DNA of 64,000 bases from CAMDTE01 sp964504345 (GCA_964504345.1 CAZDDX010000004.1:1-64000), one strand, 5' to 3'. Shown: positions 26,184 to 35,407, counted from the stretch's first letter. The notes: a model not told the origin generated them from the letters alone. Numbers and translations are program-made.

Positions 26184-28151
26184 TTACGCGTTGTTGTCCA
26201 TTTGATCTTTCAAGCGCAACAAAGCATCCAAGTCACCCAGGGTGGTTTTTTCAACAGCAGCATTCACTTCGTTGATTCCACTGTTTCCTGAATTGCTCTT
26301 CTTGCCTTTGGACCCACCGGAAGTCTTTTCTTCAGCTGGCATTTCCTTGTGCGTTTGTGCATGGCTCACCAAAATGCGACGTGAATCGCGATTGAATTCC
26401 AATACTTTGAATTCCAAAACATCACCAACTTTAAAGTTAGCTCCGTCTTCTTTGGCAGCATGGCGTGCAGGGCAGAAACCTTCAACACCAAACGTCTCAA
26501 ACAATACGTTAAAGCCCTTGTCTACAGCCTCCGTTACTTTACCTGTATGTGAAGTTCCCACTTCAAATACAGCCTCGTAGTTGTCCCAAGGATTCTCGGA
26601 GATCTGCTTGTGACCCAAGCTCAAACGACGGTTTGACTCGTCGATGTCCAATACCTTCACTTCCATGATAGCTCCCACGGAAGTAAACTCACTCGGGTGC
26701 TTCACCTTCTTCGTCCAAGACAAATCAGAAATGTGAATCAAACCGTCGATTCCTTCTTCCAACTCCAAGAATACACCAAAGTTTGTGAAGTTGCGAACGG
26801 TGCCTTTGTGGGTTGAATTCAAAGGATACTTGGTGGTAATGGAAGCCCATGGATCTGGCGTCAACTGCTTGATACCCAAAGACATTTTACGATCTTCACG
26901 ATCAATACCCAAAACCACGGTTTCAACTTCCTGGCCAACCTTCACGAAGTCTTGAGCACTGCGCAAATGCGTACCCCAGCTCATTTCGGAAACGTGAACC
27001 AATCCTTCTACGCCCGGCTGAATTTCCACGAACGCACCGTAGTCGGCCAAAACCACTACTTTGCCTTTCACGCGGTCGCCTTCGTTGATTTGGGTTGTCA
27101 ATGCTTCCCACGGGTGCGGGAACAATTGCTTCAAGCCCAATTGGATGCGCGTCTTGGCCTCGTCGAAATCGAGGATAACCACGTTCAAACGCTGATCCAA
27201 CTCCACCACTTCGCTCGGGTGCGAGATACGGCTCCAAGAGAGGTCGGTAATGTGCACCAATCCATCTACGCCGCCCAAATCGATGAAAACACCGTAGCTG
27301 GTGATGTTCTTGACCACGCCTTCCAGGACTTGTCCTTTTTCCAGCTGACCAATGATCTTGCGCTTTTGTTCTTCCAAGTCCGCTTCAATAAGCGCCTTGT
27401 GCGATACTACCACGTTCTTGAACTCGTGGTTGATTTTGACAATCTTAAACTCCATGGTCTTGTCCACGAAGATGTCGTAGTCGCGAATAGGCTTGACGTC
27501 AATCTGCGAACCAGGCAAGAAGGCCTCCAATCCGAATACGTCTACGATCATACCGCCTTTGGTGCGGCACTTCACGTAGCCCTGTACTACTTCTTCGCTC
27601 AAGAACGCATCGTTGACGCGGTCCCAAGCCTTGATGGAGCGGGCTTTGCGGTGCGAAAGCACCAACTGGCCCAACTTATCTTCCTGCTTGTCTACCAATA
27701 CCTCAACCAAATCCCCAACCTTCAAATCGGGGTTGTAGCGGAACTCGTTCATCGAGACCACGCCCTCAGACTTCGATCCAATGTCGATGATAACGTCGCG
27801 ATCGGACTTATTGACCACAACGCCACTCACCACTTGGTGTTCAACAGAAGTCGTCAAAGTCGCCTCGTAGCGCTTCTCCATTTCCAAGTAAGCCGCATCG
27901 TGCTTGCTTGATGATTCAAACTTATCCCAGTCAAAAGCTTCTTCTTCCTCAACAATCGTCAAGTCCAATTCACCTTCTTCTTCGTCCATTTCCACTCCGG
28001 AAACGGCCGCGGGTGCTTCTGCAACAGCTTCTTCTACTTCCGCAACGGGAGCAGGTGTTTCTGCTGCAACGGGAGCCGCTTCTGCAGCTGCTTCCATAGG
28101 TACTACCGCCTCAGGGGTAGTTTCTTCATTCTGGTTGAGTTCCTCAGACAT
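26184..28151 (-). CDS. rpsA: 30S ribosomal protein S1
   Basis: S1 binds mRNA and helps load it on the 30S subunit. The 655 residues hold six S1 (OB-fold) domains at roughly 105-175, 190-260, 275-345, 360-430, 447-517 and 535-600, seen from repeats such as GVFIDLGGVDGLVHITDLSW and GAFVEIQPGVEGLVHVSEMSW. An acidic Ala/Val/Glu/Pro-rich N-terminal extension of about 80 residues and a Gly/Ser/Lys-rich C-terminal tail flank them. I start at the ATG (MSEELNQ); a GTG immediately before is the alternative. The mRNA leader is long and structured. Confidence 0.96.
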   Translation of the reverse strand: MSEELNQNEETTPEAVVPMEAAAEAAPVAAETPAPVAEVEEAVAEAPAAVSGVEMDEEEGELDLTIVEEEEAFDWDKFESSSKHDAAYLEMEKRYEATLTTSVEHQVVSGVVVNKSDRDVIIDIGSKSEGVVSMNEFRYNPDLKVGDLVEVLVDKQEDKLGQLVLSHRKARSIKAWDRVNDAFLSEEVVQGYVKCRTKGGMIVDVFGLEAFLPGSQIDVKPIRDYDIFVDKTMEFKIVKINHEFKNVVVSHKALIEADLEEQKRKIIGQLEKGQVLEGVVKNITSYGVFIDLGGVDGLVHITDLSWSRISHPSEVVELDQRLNVVILDFDEAKTRIQLGLKQLFPHPWEALTTQINEGDRVKGKVVVLADYGAFVEIQPGVEGLVHVSEMSWGTHLRSAQDFVKVGQEVETVVLGIDREDRKMSLGIKQLTPDPWASITTKYPLNSTHKGTVRNFTNFGVFLELEEGIDGLIHISDLSWTKKVKHPSEFTSVGAIMEVKVLDIDESNRRLSLGHKQISENPWDNYEAVFEVGTSHTGKVTEAVDKGFNVLFETFGVEGFCPARHAAKEDGANFKVGDVLEFKVLEFNRDSRRILVSHAQTHKEMPAEEKTSGGSKGKKSNSGNSGINEVNAAVEKTTLGDLDALLRLKDQMDNNA

Positions 28152-28267
28152 CACTCATCACCTTTGTATCCTGCGAAACCTGAGGCTGCGGCCTTCGGCA
28201 GGAGGGTTATACGGTTGGTTAACACCTTTTTTGCAGCGCCTCAGGGATTTACCTGCCGCAAAAAAGG
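28152..28267 (-). promoter_or_regulatory. Structured 5' leader of rpsA
   Basis: The predicted leader of about 116 bases begins with a perfect 10-bp stem (28258-28267 with 28225-28234). Inside it, a short CAGG/CCTG hairpin lies near 28242-28255. A perfect 8-base complement joins 28238-28245 in the loop to 28179-28186 near the start codon, allowing a long-range or pseudoknot pairing. This looks like a site for translational feedback by S1. It does not match an RNA family I know. Confidence 0.5.
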
Positions 28268-28271
28268 AGTG

Positions 28272-28279
28272 CAAAGTTA
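28272..28279 (-). promoter_or_regulatory. -7 element of rpsA overlapping the gltA stop
   Basis: TAACTTTG on the minus strand begins with the TAA stop codon of gltA. The predicted start of transcription is about 28267, at the foot of the leader hairpin. A TTG lies 15 bases upstream, closer than the usual 19. Confidence 0.55.
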
Positions 28280-29578
28280 CGCAAATTTCTTTTTCAATAG
28301 CGCGGTTGTTGTAGAACCTGGACGCTCAATAGGGAAACTTAAGGTGCGATCCCAAATGAGGTTGGCCAAAACACCCAACGAACGGGAAACACCGAACAAC
28401 ACGGTGTAGAAATCGTATTCTTTCAAACCGTAGTACATCAATAGCTGACCGCTGTGTGCATCTACGTTTGGCCATGGATTTTTTACCTTACCGGTAGCAA
28501 GCAAAATTTCTGGAACAACCTCGTAAATATTGGAGACTACTTGAAACAAAGGATCGTTGGGCATATGCTTCAAGGCGAACTCTCTCTGCGCTGTGTAACG
28601 CGGGTCTGTTTTGCGCAGTACTGCGTGGCCAAAACCTGGAACCACCTTACCCTCTGCGAGCGTACGCTTGCAGTAGTCGGAAATTTGATCTTTCGTAGGC
28701 GTTTCTGTACCCAACTCTTCCAACATGTTCAGGGTCCAAACCATGACTTCCTGGTTGGCAAGCCCGTGGAGCGGACCTGCCAGACCGTTCATTCCTGCTG
28801 CAAAGCTTTGGTAGGCGTCTGAAAGTGCGCTGCCCACCAACTTCACGGCGTGTGCTGATACGTTGCCGCCTTCGTGGTCCGCGTGAATTGTCATGTACAA
28901 ACGCATCAACTCGCGGAACTCTTCGGATTCAAATCCCAACATGTGGGCGAAGTTTCCTGCCCAGTCCAATTTAGGATCCGGTTCAATGTGTACCCCCTCG
29001 CAGTAGGTACGACGGTAGATATAAGCCGCAACACGAGGCAGTCGAGCAATCAAATTCATGGAATCCTCGTACGTGTAGGACCAGTAGTCACTTTTTGGGA
29101 TTCCTGCTTTGTACGCTTTTCCAAACTCGCTTTCCGTACGCAAAGCCATGATTGCCACCACAAACTGGGTCATGGGGTGAGCTGTAGTCGGTAGGGCATC
29201 TATAGCCTTAAAAACGTGTTGCGGTACAATGGCCCGACGCGCCCAACTGTTGCTCAAACGACGAACGTCATCATCTGTGGGCATCTCGTCCATGAGCATC
29301 AAATAGAACAACCCTTCCGGCAACGGCTCTTCGCCCCCGGGGTACTTCGGTAATTTTTCTTGCAACTCAGGAATGCTGTACCCGCGAAAACGAATGCCTT
29401 CTTCGGCGTCTAATTTCGACGTTTCGCAAATCAGGGCCAGCATGCCGCGCATGCCTTGATACAGTTGAGCCACTGTGATTTGACCGACCACTTCATCGCC
29501 TTTTTCGGTAATGAACTGTTTTACTTCGGCTACAGCACCCGGGATTTTGGATGCAAAGTGCTCTTTTAAGCGGTCCAT
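28277..29578 (-). CDS. gltA: Citrate synthase, eukaryotic type
   Basis: This enzyme condenses acetyl-CoA and oxaloacetate at the entry to the citric acid cycle. The 433 residues resemble mitochondrial citrate synthase more than the E. coli type: HADHEGGNVSAHAVKLVGSALSD (abridged HADHEGGN), AGPLHGLANQEVMVW with the first catalytic His, PGFGHAVLRKTDPRY with the second, and the catalytic Asp in NVDAHSG. It lies 39 bases downstream of eno and 3' of carA, matching the flavobacterial order carA-eno-gltA. Confidence 0.95.
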   Translation of the reverse strand: MDRLKEHFASKIPGAVAEVKQFITEKGDEVVGQITVAQLYQGMRGMLALICETSKLDAEEGIRFRGYSIPELQEKLPKYPGGEEPLPEGLFYLMLMDEMPTDDDVRRLSNSWARRAIVPQHVFKAIDALPTTAHPMTQFVVAIMALRTESEFGKAYKAGIPKSDYWSYTYEDSMNLIARLPRVAAYIYRRTYCEGVHIEPDPKLDWAGNFAHMLGFESEEFRELMRLYMTIHADHEGGNVSAHAVKLVGSALSDAYQSFAAGMNGLAGPLHGLANQEVMVWTLNMLEELGTETPTKDQISDYCKRTLAEGKVVPGFGHAVLRKTDPRYTAQREFALKHMPNDPLFQVVSNIYEVVPEILLATGKVKNPWPNVDAHSGQLLMYYGLKEYDFYTVLFGVSRSLGVLANLIWDRTLSFPIERPGSTTTALLKKKFA

Positions 29579-29617
29579 GTTGTTTTGGATTAGATAGTGT
29601 TTTTGAACAAGGGTTGA

Positions 29618-30898
29618 TTATCGCAAATTTCTTCCAGGATAAATAGCCTGATCGCCCAACATTTCTTCGATGCGAAGCAACTGGTTGTACTTCGCCATGC
29701 GGTCGGAACGACTGGCGGATCCCGTTTTGATTTGGCCCGTACCCAAGGCTACAGCCAAATCTGCAATGGTGGTGTCTTCTGTTTCGCCCGATCGATGGCT
29801 CATGATGCTGGTGTAGGCATTTCGCTGTGCGCGCTGAACGGTATTGATGGTCTCCGTAAGGGTTCCAATTTGGTTGACCTTGATCAGAATCGAATTCGCG
29901 ATGCCTTCTTGAATGCCTCGCGCCAAGCGGGTTTCGTTGGTGACAAATAAATCATCCCCAACCAATTGCACCTTAGCACCCAATTTCTCCGTGAGTTGCT
30001 TCCAGCCGGCCCAATCGTCCTCCGCCAAGCCGTCTTCAATGCTCAAAATGGGGTAACGATTGCACCAGTCGGCCCAGTAACTGACCACGTCCGTAGAAGA
30101 CATCTGCACCCCACTGCTCTTCTTAAAGGTGTAGAGTCCGGTTTTCTCGTCGTACAATTCCGTCATGGCCGCATCCATGGCGATTAAAACGTCGTCACCA
30201 GGTTTGTAACCAGCCTTTTCAATGGCCACCAAGACCGTTTCAATCGCTTCTTCGTTGGACCGGATGTTGGGCGCAAAACCGCCTTCATCACCCACGTTGG
30301 TGCTGTAACCTTTGGCCTTTAAAACACCCTTTAAATGGTGGAAAATTTCCGTACCCATGCGCAAGGCATGCGAAAAGCTCTCCGCCCCTACCGGCATCAC
30401 CATGAACTCCTGGAAATCAATGGCATTGTCCGCATGTGCACCTCCGTTGAGGATGTTCATCATGGGCACCGGCAAGGTCCGCGCATTGGAACCTCCAACG
30501 TAGTTGAATAAGGGCATTCCGGCCTCTTCTGCAGCTGCCTTGGCCACTGCAAGACTCACCGCCAATAAAGCATTAGCACCCAACTTAGACTTATTCTCCG
30601 TGCCGTCCAGTTCCAACAAGGCAGCGTCCAATGCCGGCTGGTCAAATACAGACATTCCCTCAATCGCTTCAGCTAGTTCACTGTTGACGTTATCGACTGC
30701 TTTCAACACCCCTCGTCCCAAATAGACCTGGGAATCGCCGTCGCGTAATTCAACCGCTTCGTGCGCACCAGTAGATGCTCCCGAGGGCACGGCCGCACGT
30801 CCAAAGGCACCATTTTCAGTTACTACATCAACCTCGACCGTCGGATTTCCTCGAGAGTCCAAAATTTGGCGCGCGTGCACCGCTGCAATTAAAGCCAT
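29618..30898 (-). CDS. eno: Enolase
   Basis: This enzyme converts 2-phosphoglycerate to phosphoenolpyruvate. It has 426 residues with IHARQILDSRGNPTVEVDV at the N-terminus, the active-site loop GASTGAHEA, metal ligands in IAMDAAMTE, SIEDGLAEDDW and LVGDDLFVTN, and the signature ILIKVNQIGTLTETI. It starts 3 bases after carA, so the two are co-transcribed. Confidence 0.97.
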   Translation of the reverse strand: MALIAAVHARQILDSRGNPTVEVDVVTENGAFGRAAVPSGASTGAHEAVELRDGDSQVYLGRGVLKAVDNVNSELAEAIEGMSVFDQPALDAALLELDGTENKSKLGANALLAVSLAVAKAAAEEAGMPLFNYVGGSNARTLPVPMMNILNGGAHADNAIDFQEFMVMPVGAESFSHALRMGTEIFHHLKGVLKAKGYSTNVGDEGGFAPNIRSNEEAIETVLVAIEKAGYKPGDDVLIAMDAAMTELYDEKTGLYTFKKSSGVQMSSTDVVSYWADWCNRYPILSIEDGLAEDDWAGWKQLTEKLGAKVQLVGDDLFVTNETRLARGIQEGIANSILIKVNQIGTLTETINTVQRAQRNAYTSIMSHRSGETEDTTIADLAVALGTGQIKTGSASRSDRMAKYNQLLRIEEMLGDQAIYPGRNLR

Positions 30899-30901
30899 GG
30901 A

Positions 30902-32008
30902 TTAGTGTTGTTGATTCATTAAAGATGCAAACTGCGTAAACAAATAGCGGGAATCGTGAGGCCCTGGAGCCGCTTCGGGATGGTACTGCACGCTGAATAC
31001 AGGTTTATCTGTTCTGCGAATTCCCGCGACCGTACCGTCGTTCAAATGCACGTGCGTCAATTCAACCATCGGATGATCAACAACATCCTCCATTGAAACG
31101 GCAAAACCGTGATTCTGTGAAGTAATCTCCCCTTTACCGGTTAACACATTTTTCACAGGATGGTTGATCCCTCGGTGGCCGTTGTGCATTTTATACGTTC
31201 TTAGACCTGACGCCAACGCAATCATTTGGTGACCCAAGCAAATCCCAAAAACGGGCTTGCCACTTTCTACAATCTCCCGTACAGTATCTACCACCTCCGG
31301 TGATGCTGCAGGATCACCAGGTCCATTGGACAAGAAGAACCCATCCGGAGAATCGGAAGCCAGTACCGAATAAGGGGTGTTGTAGGGATATAAATCAACG
31401 GAAATACCTTCAGCATTGAGACGTCGGATGATGTTCTCCTTGATCCCAAAATCCAACGCAGCTACTCGGTACGCGGAACCTTCCACGTGTGCTCTACGAA
31501 CCTCACTGGTGCTTACCTGGGGCAACAATTCCAACCCATCCATAGAAGGAACTTTCTCCAAACGTGCTAAAAGTTCAGACACATCTTCAATCTCCGTAGA
31601 AACTATAGCATTCATGGTACCTGCCTGACGAATGTGTCGAACCAATGCCCGAGTATCTACATCCGAAATGGCAACCTTTCCTTGTTCTGCAAAAAGCTCT
31701 GCCAAAGTCCTGGTATTGCCGGGGCGTGTTTGCACGCTGCTGAAGGATTTACAAATCAATCCTGATATTTGAACCCGATTGCTTTCCCCTTCATCGTTGT
31801 GTACTCCATAATTCCCGATGTGGGACGTTGCCGTTACCATCAACTGACCCAAGTAACTGGGGTCGGTAAATACCTCTTGGTATCCCGTCATGCCCGTATT
31901 GAAGCAAATTTCACCCCAAGCGGTACCATCTAAGCCCGTGCTTTTACCGTGAAAAACGGTGCCGTCTGCCAAAACCAATAGTGCGGATCGTCCTTTCATT
32001 CTGTCCAT
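30902..32008 (-). CDS. carA: Carbamoyl-phosphate synthase small subunit
   Basis: This glutamine amidotransferase subunit feeds ammonia to CarB for arginine and pyrimidine synthesis. The 368 residues hold an N-terminal CarA domain and a C-terminal class I amidotransferase with Cys in PVFGICLGHQM and His/Glu in VQYHPEAAPGPHDS. carB is not adjacent in this window. It follows the ribosomal-array terminator and begins the carA-eno-gltA run; no clear TAnnTTTG element is found before it. Confidence 0.97.
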   Translation of the reverse strand: MDRMKGRSALLVLADGTVFHGKSTGLDGTAWGEICFNTGMTGYQEVFTDPSYLGQLMVTATSHIGNYGVHNDEGESNRVQISGLICKSFSSVQTRPGNTRTLAELFAEQGKVAISDVDTRALVRHIRQAGTMNAIVSTEIEDVSELLARLEKVPSMDGLELLPQVSTSEVRRAHVEGSAYRVAALDFGIKENIIRRLNAEGISVDLYPYNTPYSVLASDSPDGFFLSNGPGDPAASPEVVDTVREIVESGKPVFGICLGHQMIALASGLRTYKMHNGHRGINHPVKNVLTGKGEITSQNHGFAVSMEDVVDHPMVELTHVHLNDGTVAGIRRTDKPVFSVQYHPEAAPGPHDSRYLFTQFASLMNQQH

Positions 32009-32031
32009 TAATTTACGCCTGATTGTTGCAT

Positions 32032-32063
32032 AAAAAAAGGATAAGGGAACACCTTATCCTTTT
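32032..32063 (-). terminator. Terminator of the ribosomal protein array
   Basis: A 12-bp stem (32035-32046 with 32052-32063, loop GAACA) is followed on the minus strand by seven T residues. It is the only convincing terminator between rpsL and carA. Confidence 0.88.
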
Positions 32064-32085
32064 CTTAAAATGAACAACCAATGAA

Positions 32086-32631
32086 TCATTCTTTGGTTTC
32101 TGAATCTTCGCTCGAAGCGGCCTCATCAACAACAGGAGCCTCCAAAACAGGAGTTTCTTCAACTGCTGCCGCTTCCACCACAGGTGCCGCAACTACGGCC
32201 TCTGCAACAACATCAGCTTTTTTGCGTCCGCGACGTGTACCCTTCTTAGCAACCTTGTCTGCGCCGTAAACTTCATTGAAGTCCACCAGCTCAATCATGG
32301 CCATTTCGGCGTTGTCACCCAAACGATTGCCCGTCTTGATGATGCGGGTGTAGCCTCCGGGGCGATCACCAACTTTTACAGCAACCTCTCGGAACAACTC
32401 CGTAACCGCTTCTTTGCTCTTCAAATAAGCAAAAACAGTACGACGATTGTGGGTACTGTCCACCTTTGACTTAGTCACCAAAGGCTCAACGTACTTCTTC
32501 AATTCTTTGGCCTTCGCCAAAGTCGTATTGATTCGCTTGTGCTCGATTAATGAATTCGCTAAGTTCATCAACAACGCCTTGCGGTGCGATGCTGTGCGGC
32601 CCAAGTGATTGAATTTCTTACCGTGTCTCAT
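32086..32631 (-). CDS. rplQ: 50S ribosomal protein L17
   Basis: Residues 1-120 are the conserved L17 core (MRHGKKFNHLGRTASHRKALLMNL). The remaining 60 residues are an Ala/Val/Glu/Pro-rich acidic tail without counterpart in E. coli L17 (127 residues). The start overlaps the rpoA stop by one base. It is the last gene of the array. Confidence 0.96.
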   Translation of the reverse strand: MRHGKKFNHLGRTASHRKALLMNLANSLIEHKRINTTLAKAKELKKYVEPLVTKSKVDSTHNRRTVFAYLKSKEAVTELFREVAVKVGDRPGGYTRIIKTGNRLGDNAEMAMIELVDFNEVYGADKVAKKGTRRGRKKADVVAEAVVAAPVVEAAAVEETPVLEAPVVDEAASSEDSETKE

Positions 32632-33623
32632 TACTCTTTTTCCAATTTGTATTTCGTAACATCCATGCCGAATACCAGACCTTTGGTCTCCACCAACTCA
32701 TCCAATTCGGTTAAACTTTTCTTGCCAAAGTTTCTGAACTTCATCAAGTCTTGCTTGGTGTAGGTAACCAAGTCTGCCAAGGTCTCAACCTCAGCCGCCT
32801 TCAAACAATTCAAAGCACGCACACTCAAATCGAGATCGGTTAATTTCGTCTTCAACAATTGACGCATGTGAAGAATCTCCTCATCAAACGATTCCGTTTC
32901 TACAACAACCTTCTCTTCTGACTTGATGCGTTCATCGGTGAACAAAGAAAAATGCTCAATCAAGATGTTCGCCGCTTCAGTAACTGCGTGCTGGGGATGA
33001 ATACTACCGTCGGTTTGTACATCCAAAACCAACTTTTCAAAGTCCGTTTTCTGTTCAACCCGGTAGTTTTCAATGCTGTACTTTACGTTTTTAATCGGAG
33101 TATAAATGGAATCCAATGCGATGGTACCCTTTACAGCTTCTGAACGCTTATTCTCCTCTGCTCCAACGTATCCGCGGCCTTTCTCAATGGTTAATTCCAT
33201 CTCGATCTTTACGCTGGATTCCATATGGCAGATTACCAAATCAGGATTCAGCACTTGAAAGGCAGCCGTGAATTTCCCTAAATCACCAGCAGTAAACTGC
33301 TCTTGACCGGAAATACTCACCTTTACCGTTTCGCCTTCGCTTGCATCGATTTGACGCTTCAAACGAACTTGCTTCAGATTCAGAACGATTTCGGTCACGT
33401 CTTCCACCACACCCTTCAGGGTCGAGAACTCGTGATCCACTCCGGAAATGCGTACCGAAGTAAACGCATAGCCTTCGAGCGAGCTTAACAAAACCCGGCG
33501 AAGGGCATTGCCAATCGTGAGACCAAAGCCAGGCTCCAAGGGACGAAACTCGAATTGACCTTCGGTTTCGGTTGCAGCATTGACAATGACCTTTTCGGGC
33601 TTTTGAAAGGAAAGAATGGCCAT
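32631..33623 (-). CDS. rpoA: DNA-directed RNA polymerase subunit alpha
   Basis: The 330-residue alpha subunit has the N-terminal assembly domain (LEPGFGLTIGNALRRVLLSSLEGYA) and the C-terminal helix-hairpin-helix domain after residue 250 (LDLSVRALNCLKAAEVETLADLV region) joined by a Glu/Ser-rich linker. It is co-transcribed with rpsD (6 bases upstream) and overlaps rplQ by one base. Confidence 0.98.
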   Translation of the reverse strand: MAILSFQKPEKVIVNAATETEGQFEFRPLEPGFGLTIGNALRRVLLSSLEGYAFTSVRISGVDHEFSTLKGVVEDVTEIVLNLKQVRLKRQIDASEGETVKVSISGQEQFTAGDLGKFTAAFQVLNPDLVICHMESSVKIEMELTIEKGRGYVGAEENKRSEAVKGTIALDSIYTPIKNVKYSIENYRVEQKTDFEKLVLDVQTDGSIHPQHAVTEAANILIEHFSLFTDERIKSEEKVVVETESFDEEILHMRQLLKTKLTDLDLSVRALNCLKAAEVETLADLVTYTKQDLMKFRNFGKKSLTELDELVETKGLVFGMDVTKYKLEKE

Positions 33624-33629
33624 AATCGT

Positions 33630-34235
33630 TTATTTAGAATACAATTCGACGATCAATTGCTCTTTGATGTTCTCAGGGATCAAATCACGCGAAGGTACAC
33701 CTGTAAAGGTTCCCATTTGCGTTGCATCGTTCCACTGCAACCAAGAGTACTCACCGCGTCGACCGGACAAGGAATCAGCAATAACCTCCATCGATTTTGA
33801 CTTCTCACGAACTGAAATCACATCGCCAGACTTTACCTGGTAGGAAGGAATGTTGAGCAACTCGCCATTCACCAAAATGTGACGGTGCGAAACCAATTGG
33901 CGCGCGCCTCGGCGGGTACGTGAGAAACCCAAACGGTAAACAACGTTGTCCAAGCGGGATTCACACAATTGCAAAAGAACCTCACCCGTAACGCCCTTAG
34001 AGCGGTGAGCTTTTTCAAATAAAGTACGGAACTGACGCTCCAAAATACCGTAGGTGTACTTTGCCTTTTGTTTCTCCGCCAGCTGAACGGCGTATTCACT
34101 CTTTTTGCCACGCTTCTTGGCAAAGCCGTGTTGACCTGGAGGATAATTACGCTTTTCCAAAGCGCGGTCCGGTCCAAAAATAGGTTCGCCAAAACGACGG
34201 GCGATTTTCGTCAATGGGCCTCTGTATCGTGCCAT
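33630..34235 (-). CDS. rpsD: 30S ribosomal protein S4
   Basis: 201 residues starting MARYRGPLTKIARRFGEP, with the S4 RNA-binding domain (RLDNVVYRLGFSRTRRGARQLVSH). S4 initiates 16S rRNA folding and in many bacteria represses its own operon. The cysteines of zinc-binding S4 variants are absent at the N-terminus. Confidence 0.97.
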   Translation of the reverse strand: MARYRGPLTKIARRFGEPIFGPDRALEKRNYPPGQHGFAKKRGKKSEYAVQLAEKQKAKYTYGILERQFRTLFEKAHRSKGVTGEVLLQLCESRLDNVVYRLGFSRTRRGARQLVSHRHILVNGELLNIPSYQVKSGDVISVREKSKSMEVIADSLSGRRGEYSWLQWNDATQMGTFTGVPSRDLIPENIKEQLIVELYSK

Positions 34236-34260
34236 AACTCTTAACTCTTCTGATTAATGA

Positions 34261-34650
34261 TTATACGCGGCGACGCTTCGGAGGACGGCAGCCGTTGTGT
34301 GGGATGGGAGTAACGTCAATGATTTCCGTTACTTCAATTCCAGCATTGTTTAAGGAACGAATAGCGCTTTCACGACCATTACCTGGGCCTTTTACGTATA
34401 CTTTCACCTTGCGCAAACCAGCCTCCATGGCAGGAGATGCAGCATTCTCAGCAGCTGTTTGGGCTGCGTAAGGTGTGTTCTTCTTAGAACCACGGAATCC
34501 CATTTTCCCAGCGCTAGACCAGGAAATCACCTGTCCTTGCAAATTAGTCAAGGAAATGATGATGTTGTTGAAGGTGCTCGTCACGTGCGCTTCGCCGAAG
34601 GCTTCCACCTTCACTTTGCGCTTCTTGACCGTTTTTGTTGACTTTGCCAT
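34261..34650 (-). CDS. rpsK: 30S ribosomal protein S11
   Basis: 129 residues with the conserved core FNNIIISLTNLQGQVISWSS and the C-terminus PIPHNGCRPPKRRRV. S11 sits on the small-subunit platform near the E site. It lies between rpsM and rpsD. Confidence 0.97.
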   Translation of the reverse strand: MAKSTKTVKKRKVKVEAFGEAHVTSTFNNIIISLTNLQGQVISWSSAGKMGFRGSKKNTPYAAQTAAENAASPAMEAGLRKVKVYVKGPGNGRESAIRSLNNAGIEVTEIIDVTPIPHNGCRPPKRRRV

Positions 34651-34662
34651 GAGGATCAGGGA

Positions 34663-35040
34663 TTACTTGGTCGCTTTCTTCTTGTTCGCTACCGTCTTGC
34701 GCTTTCCTTTGCGCGTACGACTGTTGTTCTTGGTGTGTTGACCGCGGAGGGGCAAACCAGAACGGTGGCGGATGCCGCGGTAACAACCAATGTCCATCAA
34801 ACGCTTGATGTTCATTTGCGTTTCCGAACGCAATTCGCCTTCTACTTTAAAGCTATCAGAAATTACCGTGCGGATCTCCTGCAACTGGTCATCGGACCAA
34901 TTACCCACCTTGGTGTCGTAATCGACACCTGCAGCAGCCAAGATTTCCCGGGACCGGCTGCGGCCGATTCCATAGATATACGTTAGACCAATTTCTCCGC
35001 GCTTATTCTTCGGAAGGTCGATACCAGCTATTCTCGCCAT
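34663..35040 (-). CDS. rpsM: 30S ribosomal protein S13
   Basis: 125 residues, start MARIAGIDLPKNKRGEIGLTY, with RGIRHRSGLPLRGQHTKNN and a Lys-rich tail that reaches the P-site tRNA. It contacts S19 and bridges to the large subunit. It lies 17 bases after rpmJ. Confidence 0.97.
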   Translation of the reverse strand: MARIAGIDLPKNKRGEIGLTYIYGIGRSRSREILAAAGVDYDTKVGNWSDDQLQEIRTVISDSFKVEGELRSETQMNIKRLMDIGCYRGIRHRSGLPLRGQHTKNNSRTRKGKRKTVANKKKATK

Positions 35041-35057
35041 TTCGTTGGTTAATTAAA

Positions 35058-35174
35058 TTATCCTTGACGCTGTTTCAGCTTCGGATTTTTCTTGTTAATG
35101 ACATACAAACGGCCCTTGCGGCGAACAATTTTGCACTCCGGGCTGCGCTTCTTCAGGGATGCTCTGATTTTCAT
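35058..35174 (-). CDS. rpmJ: 50S ribosomal protein L36
   Basis: A 38-residue protein (MKIRASLKKRSPECKIVRRK, ending KQRQG) read directly from the minus strand between infA and rpsM. Of the zinc-binding Cys/Cys/Cys/His set of E. coli L36 only one Cys (Cys14) remains, so it is a zinc-independent (C-minus) form, as is common in Bacteroidota. Confidence 0.95.
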   Translation of the reverse strand: MKIRASLKKRSPECKIVRRKGRLYVINKKNPKLKQRQG

Positions 35175-35188
35175 ATCTCAGTCGGCAA

Positions 35189-35404
35189 TTAATAACGATA
35201 AACAATTCGAGCCTTAGACAGGTCGTATGGAGATAACTCCAACTTTACCCGATCACCCGGCAATAATTTGATGTAGTGCATGCGCATCTTTCCAGAAATG
35301 TGCGCAGTCACCATGTGACCATTTTCAAGCTCCACGCGGAACATGGCATTGGAGAGATTCTCCGTAATCACGCCGTCCTGCTCAATTGCTCCTTGCTTTG
35401 CCAT
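35189..35404 (-). CDS. infA: Translation initiation factor IF-1
   Basis: 71 residues forming one OB-fold (NAMFRVELENGHMVTAHISGKMRMHYI). IF-1 occupies the 30S A site during initiation. It lies directly between secY (3 bases) and rpmJ; no map or adk gene intervenes. Confidence 0.97.
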   Translation of the reverse strand: MAKQGAIEQDGVITENLSNAMFRVELENGHMVTAHISGKMRMHYIKLLPGDRVKLELSPYDLSKARIVYRY

Positions 35405-35407
35405 GAC

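Noticed and set aside
26952..27911. Long plus-strand reading frame (319 codons) opposite rpsA
   Set aside because: It lies wholly antisense to six conserved S1 domains and has no family resemblance; it is a shadow of the rpsA codon pattern.
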